DNA of 5,855 nt, from the NCBI GenBank assembly GCA_023621895.1, contig JAMOAF010000062.1:1-5855 (forward strand), read 5' to 3'. Below the pieces are notes generated by a model, which had not been told where the DNA came from, did no database searches, and saw nothing but the letters and a program-made list of their open reading frames with translations. The stretch is from Planctomycetota bacterium. GTDB taxonomy: Bacteria > Planctomycetota > Planctomycetia > Pirellulales > Thermoguttaceae. Made by a program: the position numbers and the translations under genes. Numbering within the stretch: the stretch's first letter is position 1; each line of letters begins with the position of its first letter. This document shows, piece by piece, positions 1 through 5,590 of the stretch.

Positions 1-1
1 G

Positions 2-223
2 CACTACCACCTGCTGATGTGTTTTCACGGCGGCGCCCATGAACAGGAATTCGCCATCCCCAACGCCGTGACGAGTCTGCCCTGGCGACTGTTCATCAAC
101 ACCGCCGCGAAGCCGCCCGGCGACATTTATCCCACCTTCGACGGTCCTGAGCCGCCGGTGCGGAACCGTTTCATGCTGCAATCCCACTCGATGGTCTGTT
201 ACGTGGCGCCCGACTGGCAGTGA
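2..223 (+). CDS. Probable glycogen debranching enzyme GlgX, C-terminal fragment
   Basis: This is the last 73 codons of a gene that begins before the window; the frame is open from base 2 and stops with TGA at 221-223. The visible peptide starts HYHLLMCFHGGAHEQEFAIP and later has LPWRLFINTAAKPP. That pattern resembles the C-terminal beta-sandwich of GlgX/isoamylase-type debranching enzymes (GH13), where a 'hhLhhNAHHEPVxFxLP' strand is followed by 'WxLxxDTA' and a final hydrophobic strand, here HSMVCYVAP. Such enzymes hydrolyse alpha-1,6 branches of glycogen in the cytoplasm. The catalytic barrel is outside the window, so only the tail supports the call. Another GH13 enzyme, such as a trehalose-pathway member, is possible. 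No terminator with a T-tract follows; the nearest hairpins are the palindromic repeats from 275 onward. Confidence 0.6.
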   Translation, partial: HYHLLMCFHGGAHEQEFAIPNAVTSLPWRLFINTAAKPPGDIYPTFDGPEPPVRNRFMLQSHSMVCYVAPDWQ

Positions 224-274
224 ACCTCGCGGACCTGCCCCGCCACGGACCGCAGCGACAAGCGAACTCTCCTG

Positions 275-454
275 GTTCCCAAGCTCCGGCATTTTTCCTG
301 GTTCCCAAGCTCCGGCTCTCTCCTGGTTCCCAAGCTCCGGCTTGGGAACCTCTGCTTCGTCCTGCGCCCACCTCCTTCCTGGCCCCCAAGCTCCGGCATT
401 TCTCCTGGTTCCCAAGCTCCGGCTTGGGAACCTCTGCTTCGTCCTGCGCCCACC
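275..454. repeat. Cluster of palindromic repeats (REP-like), five copies
   Basis: Five copies of one unit begin at 275, 301, 326, 382 and 408. Copies 3 (326-349) and 5 (408-431) are complete palindromes: arm GTTCCCAAGC, loop TCCG, arm GCTTGGGAAC, a perfect 10-bp stem. Copies 1, 2 and 4 keep only the left arm and loop, and copy 4 has two substitutions. A 54-base block is repeated exactly at 319-372 and 401-454, so one copy pair was duplicated with a period of about 82 bases. A diverged sixth copy lies at 5718-5741. The cluster has no coding potential. It resembles REP-type intergenic elements, but no REP-associated transposase is in the window. The hairpins could stabilise or end the upstream mRNA, though no T-tract follows. 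Confidence 0.85.
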
Positions 455-520
455 CCCGGAACCTCGGTCAGAACCGCTGCGGCGCAAATGTCTCGGGATA
501 TATCGCCACGCAAGCCCTTT

Positions 521-529
521 TGTTACCAT
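521..529 (+). promoter_or_regulatory. Possible extended -10 promoter for the ceramidase-like gene
   Basis: TGTTACCAT has the TGn element of an extended -10 box followed by a TACCAT hexamer at 524-529. No convincing -35 lies 17 bases upstream. A start near 536 would put both leader hairpins (549-600 and 615-666) in the transcript. This is a weak motif match only. GATATATC at 497-504 is a perfect 8-base palindrome slightly upstream. Confidence 0.22.
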
Positions 530-548
530 GTGGGCCGGCGCTGGCACT

Positions 549-600
549 CTGAGGCGGGACGCGAGAGGTACGGCGGCGGATACGCGTCTTGCGCCCTCAG
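549..600 (+). promoter_or_regulatory. Long hairpin in the 5' leader of the ceramidase-like gene
   Basis: CTGAGG (549-554) pairs perfectly with CCTCAG (595-600). CGGGACGCG (555-563) then pairs with CGCGTCTTG (583-591) with two G-U pairs. Together this gives 15 base pairs, one three-base bulge (592-594) and a 19-base loop. The start codon is 105 bases downstream. No T-tract follows, so it is not a simple terminator. I could not match it to a known riboswitch family. The pairing is read from the sequence; a regulatory role is inference. Confidence 0.45.
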
Positions 601-614
601 GCTGTGAAAAATAC

Positions 615-666
615 CCTGAATACCGGTAGTTCCACCGCAGCGGGTGCCCCCGGTAGCGGATTCAGG
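615..666 (+). promoter_or_regulatory. Second, nested hairpin in the 5' leader of the ceramidase-like gene
   Basis: CCTGAAT (615-621) pairs with ATTCAGG (660-666). Directly inside it ACCGG (622-626) pairs with CCGGT (650-654), leaving a five-base bulge (655-659). Further in, CACC (633-636) can pair with GGTG (643-646). The nested stems end 26 bases before the likely ribosome-binding site (GAGAAAGG, 690-697). A smaller stem, CTCT (676-679) with AGAG (689-692), could cover part of that site. Together with the preceding hairpin this makes a compact structured leader of about 120 bases. Its ligand or partner, if any, is unknown. Confidence 0.42.
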
Positions 667-704
667 CGGCAAGTCCTCTGTCCCAGAAAGAGAAAGGTCA
701 AGTC

Positions 705-2072
705 ATGCAACGTTTGGCACTTTTTCATGCAGTTTTGGCGGCCGGTTTGCTGGCCGGCGGGATAGGGGCCGGTGCGTCGGGCGACGAGCCGACGTGGAAG
801 GCGGGTGCCGCCCGGGTGAAAATCACCCCCGAAAGCTCGATGTGGATGGCCGGCTACGCCGCGCGCAAGAAACCGTCGGAGGGCGTGGCGCAAGACCTGT
901 TCGCCAAAGCCCTGGCAATCGAGGACCAGCAGGGCTCGCGGCTGGTAATCCTCACAATGGACCTGATCAGCATCCCGCGCGATCTGCGCAAGTGGATGGA
1001 GCGAGAGGTCGAGCAGAAGCATGGCCTGGCCCCGAAATCGCTGCTGATCAACGTCTCGCACACGCACTGCGGGCCGGAGGTCCGCGCCGGCAGGGCCGCC
1101 GAGTGGGACCTGCCCGCCGAACAGGGAGCGATCATCCAGGCCTACTCCGATGGTCTGCAACCAAAGCTTCTGGCCGTGGTGGGCGAGGCTCTCGGCAAGC
1201 TGGCGCCGGCGAAGCTCGACTATTTGCACGCCCGTTGCGGGCTGGCGATGAACCGCCGCCGGCCGACGGAAAGAGGTTTCAGCAACGCCCCCTATTCCGA
1301 CGGGCCGGTCGACCACGACGTGCCCGTGCTCCGCGTCACCGATCCGGAGGGTAAGAAAGTCCTGGCCGTGGCGTTCGGCTACGCCTGCCACAACACGACG
1401 CTCGGCTATTACCTGTTCTGCGGGGACTATGCGGGCTACGCGCAGCAGTATCTCGAAGAGGCCCACCCGGAAACAATGGCCATGTTCGTTCAGGGTTGCG
1501 GCGGGGACCAGAATCCATACCCGCGGCGGACGGAGGAGCTGGCCCAGTATCACGGCCGCAGCCTGGCGCTGGCCGTGGAAGCGGCCCTGGAGACGGTACC
1601 CAAAACCTTGAGCGGCCCGCTGGCACTCGCGTTTGACGAGGTGGCGCTCGATTTCGCTCCGCCTCCTTCGCGCGAACAGCTTGAGAAGACGGCCGCCACG
1701 GGCAAGCAGCCGGCTGCCGGCCACGCCAAGCGCTTGCTCGACGAGCTGGCCAAGAACGGCAAGATCCGCGAGAGCTATCCCTGCCCCGTGCAGGTCGTCC
1801 GCTTTGGGGGAGACCTGACACTGGTGGCGATTGGCGGCGAGGTGGTGGTCGACTACTCGCTCCGCCTGAAGCGCGAGTTGGCCGGACCGGCCGTCTGGGT
1901 CGCCGGATACTCCAACGACGTCTTCACCTACGTCCCCTCGCTCCGCGTTCTTAAGGAAGGAGGCTACGAAGGGGGCGAAGCCACCGTCTGGGGATCGCTG
2001 CCCGGACCGTTCGCCGAATCGATCGAACAGCGGATCGTGGGCAAGGTCCTGGAACTGGCCGGGCGGAAATAG
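705..2072 (+). CDS. Secreted neutral/alkaline ceramidase-like hydrolase
   Basis: The 455-residue protein starts at ATG 705, seven bases after AAAGG (693-697). Residues 1 to about 25 form a Sec signal peptide (hydrophobic LFHAVLAAGLLAGGIGAGA), so it should be exported. Family landmarks of the neutral ceramidase N-terminal domain follow in order: SHTHCGP (118-124), GYACHNT (225-231), GCGGDQNPYPR (264-274), IGGEVVVDY (376-384) and GYSNDVFTYVPS (401-412). By analogy with Pseudomonas neutral ceramidase, H119 or H121, H229, E379 and Y409 would bind zinc. The canonical GDVSPN motif with the catalytic serine reads GDQNPY (267-272) here, so the nucleophile is asparagine (N270). It is also shorter than classical ceramidases, which I recall as roughly 650-750 residues, and lacks their C-terminal domain. 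It is probably a metal-dependent hydrolase of unknown substrate. A structured leader precedes it; the gene is likely monocistronic. Confidence 0.88.
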   Translation: MQRLALFHAVLAAGLLAGGIGAGASGDEPTWKAGAARVKITPESSMWMAGYAARKKPSEGVAQDLFAKALAIEDQQGSRLVILTMDLISIPRDLRKWMEREVEQKHGLAPKSLLINVSHTHCGPEVRAGRAAEWDLPAEQGAIIQAYSDGLQPKLLAVVGEALGKLAPAKLDYLHARCGLAMNRRRPTERGFSNAPYSDGPVDHDVPVLRVTDPEGKKVLAVAFGYACHNTTLGYYLFCGDYAGYAQQYLEEAHPETMAMFVQGCGGDQNPYPRRTEELAQYHGRSLALAVEAALETVPKTLSGPLALAFDEVALDFAPPPSREQLEKTAATGKQPAAGHAKRLLDELAKNGKIRESYPCPVQVVRFGGDLTLVAIGGEVVVDYSLRLKRELAGPAVWVAGYSNDVFTYVPSLRVLKEGGYEGGEATVWGSLPGPFAESIEQRIVGKVLELAGRK

Positions 2073-2107
2073 GGCCCGCGCGGCTCGCCGAGCCCACCTT
2101 TCAAAGG

Positions 2108-2161
2108 CGATCCTCTTGGATCGGATGCTGATCCGGCAGCCGCTGGCCTGCATTGCAGCGG
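2108..2161. terminator. Inverted repeats in the convergent gap, possible bidirectional terminator
   Basis: Between two convergent genes lie three stems: CGATCC-TCTT-GGATCG (2108-2123), an overlapping CGGAT-GCTG-ATCCG (2122-2135), and CCGCTG/CAGCGG (2140-2161, ten-base loop). The first two are mutually exclusive because they share bases 2122-2123. No T-tract follows on either strand, so intrinsic termination is uncertain. The placement between stops at 2072 and 2171 is the main argument. Confidence 0.3.
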
Positions 2162-2170
2162 TGGAGCCGA

Positions 2171-3457
2171 TCAGCGGCCGGCAGCCTCGCCGATCGAGTA
2201 CAGGTGGGAGTCCGTCCGATAGATCAGCGCGTCTCCCGAAATTGCAGGAGACGCCGTGATCCTCTCGCCCAACTCGTTTGTTGCCAGCAGCTTGAAGTCC
2301 CTGCCGGCCTCGACGACGAAGGTCGTCCCGCCGTTGTTGCTTGCGTAGACTCGCCCGTCGCTGGCGATCGGCGTGGAGTTGCAGTCGCCGCCGAGGCGCT
2401 GGCGGTAGTTTTCCCTACCCGTCTGCCCATCGAGACACACCAAGACCCCGTTGTCCATCAAGGCGTACAGAAGCCCGCGGTAGTAGAGCAGGGAAGGTTC
2501 CTGCGGCCCCGGCTTCTCGCTGATCCAGACGGGCACCGGCGGCTTTCGCTCGCCCGCGAGTCGAATGGCATGGATTTGACTCTGCCGCCACAATTGGAGG
2601 AACACCATCCCGTCTCCGTAAACGGGGCTGACGATGATCTCGCCGTTGAACGGCCCTTCGCCTTCGCCGTATTTCCACAGCTCGGCACGGGAGCGGGCGT
2701 CGAAGGCCGTCAGGCGATTTTTCCCCGGCACGAGGATGTCCGTCTGCCCATGGTGTTCTACGACGAGTGGAGTTGCATGCGCTGTGCCGATCGGGCGATC
2801 TTTTTTCCAGGCGGGCCGGCCGGTCTTCTTGTCGAGCCCGATCAAGTAGCAGGGCCCCGTGTGATGATCCCAGGGGAAGAGGACGGAATCATCCAAAACG
2901 AGGGGACTCAATCCGTACCCCCAAGCCATCTTGGGATCGCCGAACGTGGGGATGTAGCGAGTCACCCAGACCAGCTTGCCGTCGTGGGAGTAGCGCGCGA
3001 TGTCCGCATTGCCGAAGGCGACGTAGACGGCATCGCCCGTGACCGCGGGGGTGTTGACAGCGAGGTTGGATTTTTTGTGGGTCCGCTGGTCGACGCCGAA
3101 GCCGAAGTCATGCCGCCAGAGTTCCCGGCCGTCGTCCCGGTCAAAGCACAGCGCCAGGAGAGACTTCTTTCCATCCGTTTCCACTTGCGAAGTGATGAAC
3201 ACGCGGCGTCCGTAGACGACCGGGGAACTCGTTCCCCAGCCCGGCAGTTTGACCGACCAGCGGATATTCTCGGTCTGGCTCCAGCGGATTGGAAGGCGTC
3301 TGCCGTCCGCGACGCTGTCTGCGCGGGGTCCTCTCCAGCCGGGCCAGTCGCGCGACTCAGCCAAACCATCTCGCCCTGCCTGGTCGCCCCGGCAAATGGC
3401 TGCAATCGCAAGGCTTGAAACAAGCAGTACGGCGCAACGAACGGATGCTCGGGTCAA
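2171..3457 (-). CDS. Secreted PQQ-like beta-propeller repeat protein
   Basis: A 428-residue protein read from TTG at 3457. That start sits eight bases after a strong GGAGAGGG ribosome-binding site (3466-3473) and gives a clean signal peptide, MTRASVRCAVLLVSSLAIAA. A TTG at 3475 is in frame but overlaps the binding site; a stop lies just above it (3485-3487). After the signal, DWPGWRGP (37-44) is the usual opening of planctomycete exported propeller proteins. Blades follow with the 'G...W' pattern: GRELWRHD (110-117), GKLVWVTR (160-167), GRPAWKKD (213-220), AELWKYGE (259-266) and PVPVWISE (307-314). The fold is that of PQQ-dependent dehydrogenases and BamB, but nothing shows bound PQQ or enzymatic residues. 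It is probably a periplasmic or surface scaffold of unknown role. The upstream same-strand Dabb gene is 77 bases away, so co-transcription is plausible. Confidence 0.88.
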   Translation of the reverse strand: MTRASVRCAVLLVSSLAIAAICRGDQAGRDGLAESRDWPGWRGPRADSVADGRRLPIRWSQTENIRWSVKLPGWGTSSPVVYGRRVFITSQVETDGKKSLLALCFDRDDGRELWRHDFGFGVDQRTHKKSNLAVNTPAVTGDAVYVAFGNADIARYSHDGKLVWVTRYIPTFGDPKMAWGYGLSPLVLDDSVLFPWDHHTGPCYLIGLDKKTGRPAWKKDRPIGTAHATPLVVEHHGQTDILVPGKNRLTAFDARSRAELWKYGEGEGPFNGEIIVSPVYGDGMVFLQLWRQSQIHAIRLAGERKPPVPVWISEKPGPQEPSLLYYRGLLYALMDNGVLVCLDGQTGRENYRQRLGGDCNSTPIASDGRVYASNNGGTTFVVEAGRDFKLLATNELGERITASPAISGDALIYRTDSHLYSIGEAAGR

Positions 3458-3534
3458 GCGGTCTGCCCTCTCCAAACGGCGTGTTCATGGAATGATCGGA
3501 ACCGGCGCTTAGGCCCTCGCGTGGCACGTTCCCG

Positions 3535-3969
3535 CTAATGCTTGGCGGGCTCGGCGGCCACGGAGACTTCCTCGTGCGAGGAGACATCGAGGTACGAGTC
3601 GAATACGCGCACCTTTTCCCAGGAGTCCTTGTTCTCCTGAATGAATTTCAGGTGCTTCTCGGCCACCTGGTAGACGTCGTGCGCCGCTTTGTCCTTGAAC
3701 ACGACGTGGAGCGCTACGTCAAAAGCGGCGTCGTTCACGTCGCGGGCAAACTCCTCGGCCCTCGCCCCCGCGGCGAACCAGACCGTTCCGGGGTGCCCGG
3801 ACAGATACTTCTTGCAGGCGGCGAGCAACTTGGCTTTGGCCTGCGGAGACTTGTCCTTGAGGGTGAAATACACATCGTGGGCGAGCATCTTGTCGGCGGC
3901 CTCGGCGGTTTGGCCGGCCAGCAGCGCCAGGGCGGCGGCAATCAGGAGCGAAGAGGCGAGCGTTTTCAT
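3535..3969 (-). CDS. Secreted Dabb-family (stress-responsive alpha/beta barrel) protein
   Basis: The 144-residue protein starts at ATG 3969, eight bases after AAAGG in the leader. Residues 1-24 form a signal peptide (MKTLASSLLIAAALALLAGQ, cleavage likely after AEA). The rest, about 29-127, matches the Dabb domain: HDVYFTLKD (31-39), SPQAKAKLLAACKKYL (41-56), then FDVALHVVFKD (83-93) and the diagnostic helix HDVYQVAEKHLKFIQEN (97-113). Dabb proteins are small dimeric ferredoxin-like barrels. Some are plant stress proteins or polyketide cyclases, but many bacterial ones have no known reaction. Export is consistent with the secreted propeller protein encoded downstream. The frame stays open upstream to 4230, but that stretch is the tRNA gene read as protein, so I reject it. 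The SD and signal peptide fix the start. Confidence 0.9.
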   Translation of the reverse strand: MKTLASSLLIAAALALLAGQTAEAADKMLAHDVYFTLKDKSPQAKAKLLAACKKYLSGHPGTVWFAAGARAEEFARDVNDAAFDVALHVVFKDKAAHDVYQVAEKHLKFIQENKDSWEKVRVFDSYLDVSSHEEVSVAAEPAKH

Positions 3970-4064
3970 CGTGGAAACCTTTCTTTGCTTGACTTGAAGG
4001 AACGGTGAGAAGGCGTTGGAAGCACGCCCCGGCTCGATCCGGTGGACCCAAGACTCGAACAAGA

Positions 4065-4147
<83 letters not shown>

Positions 4148-4188
4148 GCTTTACATGGTAAGCCCTGGCGACGATGCCGCCACCCTGC

Positions 4189-4206
4189 CTTCCGCGCCTG
4201 CGGAAG
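4189..4206. repeat. Perfect 7-bp hairpin between csrA and tRNA-Leu
   Basis: CTTCCGC (4189-4195), loop GCCT, GCGGAAG (4200-4206). It lies downstream of csrA and upstream of the tRNA on the minus strand. There is no T-tract on either side. It could be a weak csrA terminator, or part of a csrA-tRNA read-through transcript. Confidence 0.35.
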
Positions 4207-4240
4207 ACAAGCGAATCTCGCCGGCCCCAACGGGCAAAAG

Positions 4241-4269
4241 ATTCTACCACACGATCGACCGGTTTCCCA
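4241..4269 (-). promoter_or_regulatory. Possible tRNA-Leu promoter
   Basis: On the minus strand TAGAAT (4241-4246) is a good -10 hexamer. The hexamer 17 bases further up is TGGGAA (4264-4269), a poor -35. Transcription would start near 4234, leaving a leader of about 87 bases before the mature tRNA. The same region contains the small stem CCGGT/ACCGG (4259-4273). The support is the -10 box only. Confidence 0.25.
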
Positions 4270-4308
4270 CCGGGTGAAGAGTCTCTACCGCCGGCTGATC
4301 GCGATGGC

Positions 4309-4524
4309 TCACCGCGGCGTATCGAGGTCGGCCGCTGAACTGCCGGCCGTGGAACCGGACTGGCCCGGCTTGCCGATCGGCCGTGGCGGCTTTCGGGAGA
4401 TGGGCATTTGCCGCGGCGCATCGATTCCAAGCCGCACCTGGCCACCGCGAATCGCCACGACCGTGATCACGATCTCATCGCCGATCAAAATCTGCTCGTT
4501 GAGTTTTCGCGAGAGTACGAGCAT
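4309..4524 (-). CDS. csrA: Carbon storage regulator CsrA
   Basis: The 71-residue protein starts at ATG 4524, just after a strong GGGAGGTGG ribosome-binding site. The frame continues upstream to 4626, but the SD and family alignment fix the start. MLVLSRKLNEQILIGDE (1-17), IVITVV (18-23), IRGGQVRLGIDAPR (25-38) and PISR (41-44) cover the whole five-strand CsrA core. CsrA dimers bind GGA motifs near ribosome-binding sites and change translation or mRNA stability. RNA-contact residues L4, R6 and R44 are present. The usual 'HREE' segment reads SRKP (43-46), and instead of the short C-terminal helix there is a proline-, glycine- and serine-rich tail (46-71). The GGA in its own SD would allow autoregulation, which is inference. 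No flagellar genes or fliW lie beside it here. Confidence 0.93.
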   Translation of the reverse strand: MLVLSRKLNEQILIGDEIVITVVAIRGGQVRLGIDAPRQMPISRKPPRPIGKPGQSGSTAGSSAADLDTPR

Positions 4525-4616
4525 CGTTGCCACCTCCCGCCCCTGCTGGGCGAGAATCATCATCGTTTCGCCGACCGACGATCGGTGCTCTTCGCGCAGA
4601 ACAGCTCGTTCGCTAG

Positions 4617-4645
4617 AGAAATCCACGGATCAACCGACCGGTCAA
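4617..4645 (-). promoter_or_regulatory. Possible csrA promoter
   Basis: On the minus strand TTGACC (4640-4645) is a good -35 hexamer, 17 bases from ATTTCT (4617-4622), a poor -10. It would give a leader of roughly 85 bases. The palindrome GACCGGTC (4636-4643) overlaps the -35. The support is motif spacing only. Confidence 0.25.
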
Positions 4646-4724
4646 CGCCCTCTCCCCTCGTGCGAGGTTTGCCCCTTTCGAAGAGATCGCCTTCGATGGA
4701 CTGCCGCTGGCCGAGGAGTCTGGC

Positions 4725-5495
4725 CTACTGAAATGTTACGGATGTGGCGGAGCTTTGGCTCGAAAAAAGGCAATTACGCCTTGTAGGGTAGGGTACGTAG
4801 CCCAAAGCAGAGGGTGCCGGACCGTCCGCGGGCGGTGTCCGGCAACCGGCCGTGTCCACGCGACCAGGTCGCCAGCGCCGCCACGCCGCTGGAAAATCAC
4901 GAGATAAACCGGCGGGCCTGGAGACCCGTCCTACGGGAGGGTGGAATGTCCGCGCGCTGTCTCCGGCTGTTACCCGCCCATATCGATGGGCCGGTGGGAA
5001 ACCTCGACCACTTTGGGAGCATTCGCGCTGCTGTCGGCCACGGCACGCGATTACGACAAACCACTGGCTCGCGGCAATGTTCATCCCTTGATGGTTGAGT
5101 GCCTGAACGGTGGCTAGCGCTCGCGTATAAGGCATCACCTCGTCGTTCGGCTCGCCCTGCGCCCGCCAAACGCAGTTCGGCACATCGAGTGGCGAGCGCG
5201 GCTCCCAGCCGGTTGGCCACCAGATTGCCGCCACCTTGTAGTGGAGCGGGGTGCAGAGCCGCGCGCCCGGCCAAATCCGGCCGCAGCAGCCGGGCTCGAC
5301 GACAACGGCCCACCGCCGTTCCGCCTCCTCGGCGGTCGCTTCGTTGTGTTCGATCGCTTTGCGAACGGCACTGAACAGGTCGTCGGTCTGGGCGAGAACG
5401 CCGGTGGGCCGGGCGGGCGCCGGAGGCACGTCGTCCGGCGACTCCGGCTGCCAACCGGAAGGAAACTCGATCAACGAAACCTGGTACTTCGCCAT
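4725..5495 (-). CDS. Unknown protein with two copies of one domain; C-terminal part likely frame-shifted
   Basis: The start is ATG 5495, eight bases after GGAG. As given, the frame runs 256 codons to TAG at 4725-4727. I do not recognise the family. Residues 4-68 and 86-150 are two copies of one unit: YQVSLIEFPSGWQPESPDDV against YKVAAIWWPTGWEPRSPLDV, and RRWAVVVE against SQWFVVIA. After residue 150 the reading looks wrong. From GTG at 5041, one frame over, the sequence reads VADSSANAPKVV and so on to TAA at 4970-4972, with 19 of 24 third positions G or C, against 11 of 25 in the open frame. The open frame then crosses two hairpins and an intrinsic terminator. I infer a natural protein of about 174 residues and a one-base insertion near 5043-5048, real or a sequencing error. 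No signal peptide or membrane segment is visible. Confidence 0.6.
   Translation of the reverse strand: MAKYQVSLIEFPSGWQPESPDDVPPAPARPTGVLAQTDDLFSAVRKAIEHNEATAEEAERRWAVVVEPGCCGRIWPGARLCTPLHYKVAAIWWPTGWEPRSPLDVPNCVWRAQGEPNDEVMPYTRALATVQALNHQGMNIAASQWFVVIACRGRQQRECSQSGRGFPPAHRYGRVTAGDSARTFHPPVGRVSRPAGLSRDFPAAWRRWRPGRVDTAGCRTPPADGPAPSALGYVPYPTRRNCLFSSQSSATSVTFQ
4763..4782 (-). terminator. Intrinsic terminator for the duplicated-domain gene
   Basis: On the minus strand AAGGC (4778-4782), loop GTAATT, GCCTT (4767-4771), then four further T residues (4763-4766), making six T in a row. A G-U pair can close the loop further. It lies about 190 bases after the stop at 4970 and inside the open frame that runs to 4725, which argues that the end of that frame is not translated. 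It also separates this transcript from csrA. Confidence 0.6.
4816..4843. repeat. GC-rich inverted repeat
   Basis: GCCGGAC (4816-4822) and GTCCGGC (4837-4843) are perfect 7-base arms around a 14-base GC-rich centre. An alternative inner pairing, ACCGTCC (4821-4827) with GGGCGGT (4830-4836), is possible with one G-U pair. It looks like an intergenic palindromic element and lies just upstream (minus strand) of the terminator. Confidence 0.45.
4911..4930. repeat. Short intergenic hairpin
   Basis: GGCGGG (4911-4916) pairs with CCCGTC (4925-4930), one G-U pair, around loop CCTGGAGA. From memory, similar 'GACGGGTCT...' hairpins are frequent in planctomycete intergenic DNA. If so, this is another sign that the region below 4970 is non-coding. 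Confidence 0.35.
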
Positions 5496-5528
5496 CGTGG
5501 ACGCTCCAAATCCGACTTGAACCACGCG

Positions 5529-5538
5529 CTGAGCTCAG
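5529..5538. promoter_or_regulatory. Perfect 10-bp palindrome, possible operator
   Basis: CTGAGCTCAG is fully self-complementary. It lies 13 bases downstream of the -10 candidate (5552-5557) and 33 bases upstream of the ATG at 5495. A repressor site or a small RNA stem are both possible; there is no further support. Confidence 0.25.
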
Positions 5539-5551
5539 ACCGCTGTCCGCA

Positions 5552-5580
5552 ATCGTACCACCCGACTCGCGCGCCGACAA
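5552..5580 (-). promoter_or_regulatory. Promoter candidate for the duplicated-domain gene
   Basis: On the minus strand TTGTCG (5575-5580) and TACGAT (5552-5557) are separated by exactly 17 bases (5558-5574), a sigma-70-like arrangement with good matches in both boxes. Transcription would start near 5545, about 50 bases before ATG 5495. The heptamer array begins only ten bases upstream of the -35. Confidence 0.5.
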
Positions 5581-5590
5581 CGGCGCCGCG

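Noticed and set aside
171..552. Several overlapping frames encoding repeated peptides such as GAWEPGE
   Set aside because: They are translations of the palindromic repeat cluster; no SD or protein-like composition supports them.
549..666. Cobalamin, c-di-GMP or other known riboswitch
   Set aside because: I could not find the conserved core sequences of these families, so I only describe the pairing.
597..2153. 518-codon open frame on the minus strand
   Set aside because: It lies opposite the ceramidase-like gene, which has an SD, a signal peptide and family motifs. The antisense product has no recognisable motif and is rich in Arg/His/Gln, as antisense frames in GC-rich DNA usually are.
2153..3418. 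421-codon open frame on the plus strand
   Set aside because: It is antisense to the beta-propeller gene, whose motifs (DWPGWRGP and repeated blade tryptophans) identify the real frame.
4525..4626. 34-residue N-terminal extension of CsrA
   Set aside because: The canonical CsrA start MLVLSRK at 4524 follows a strong SD directly, and the extension has no counterpart in the family.
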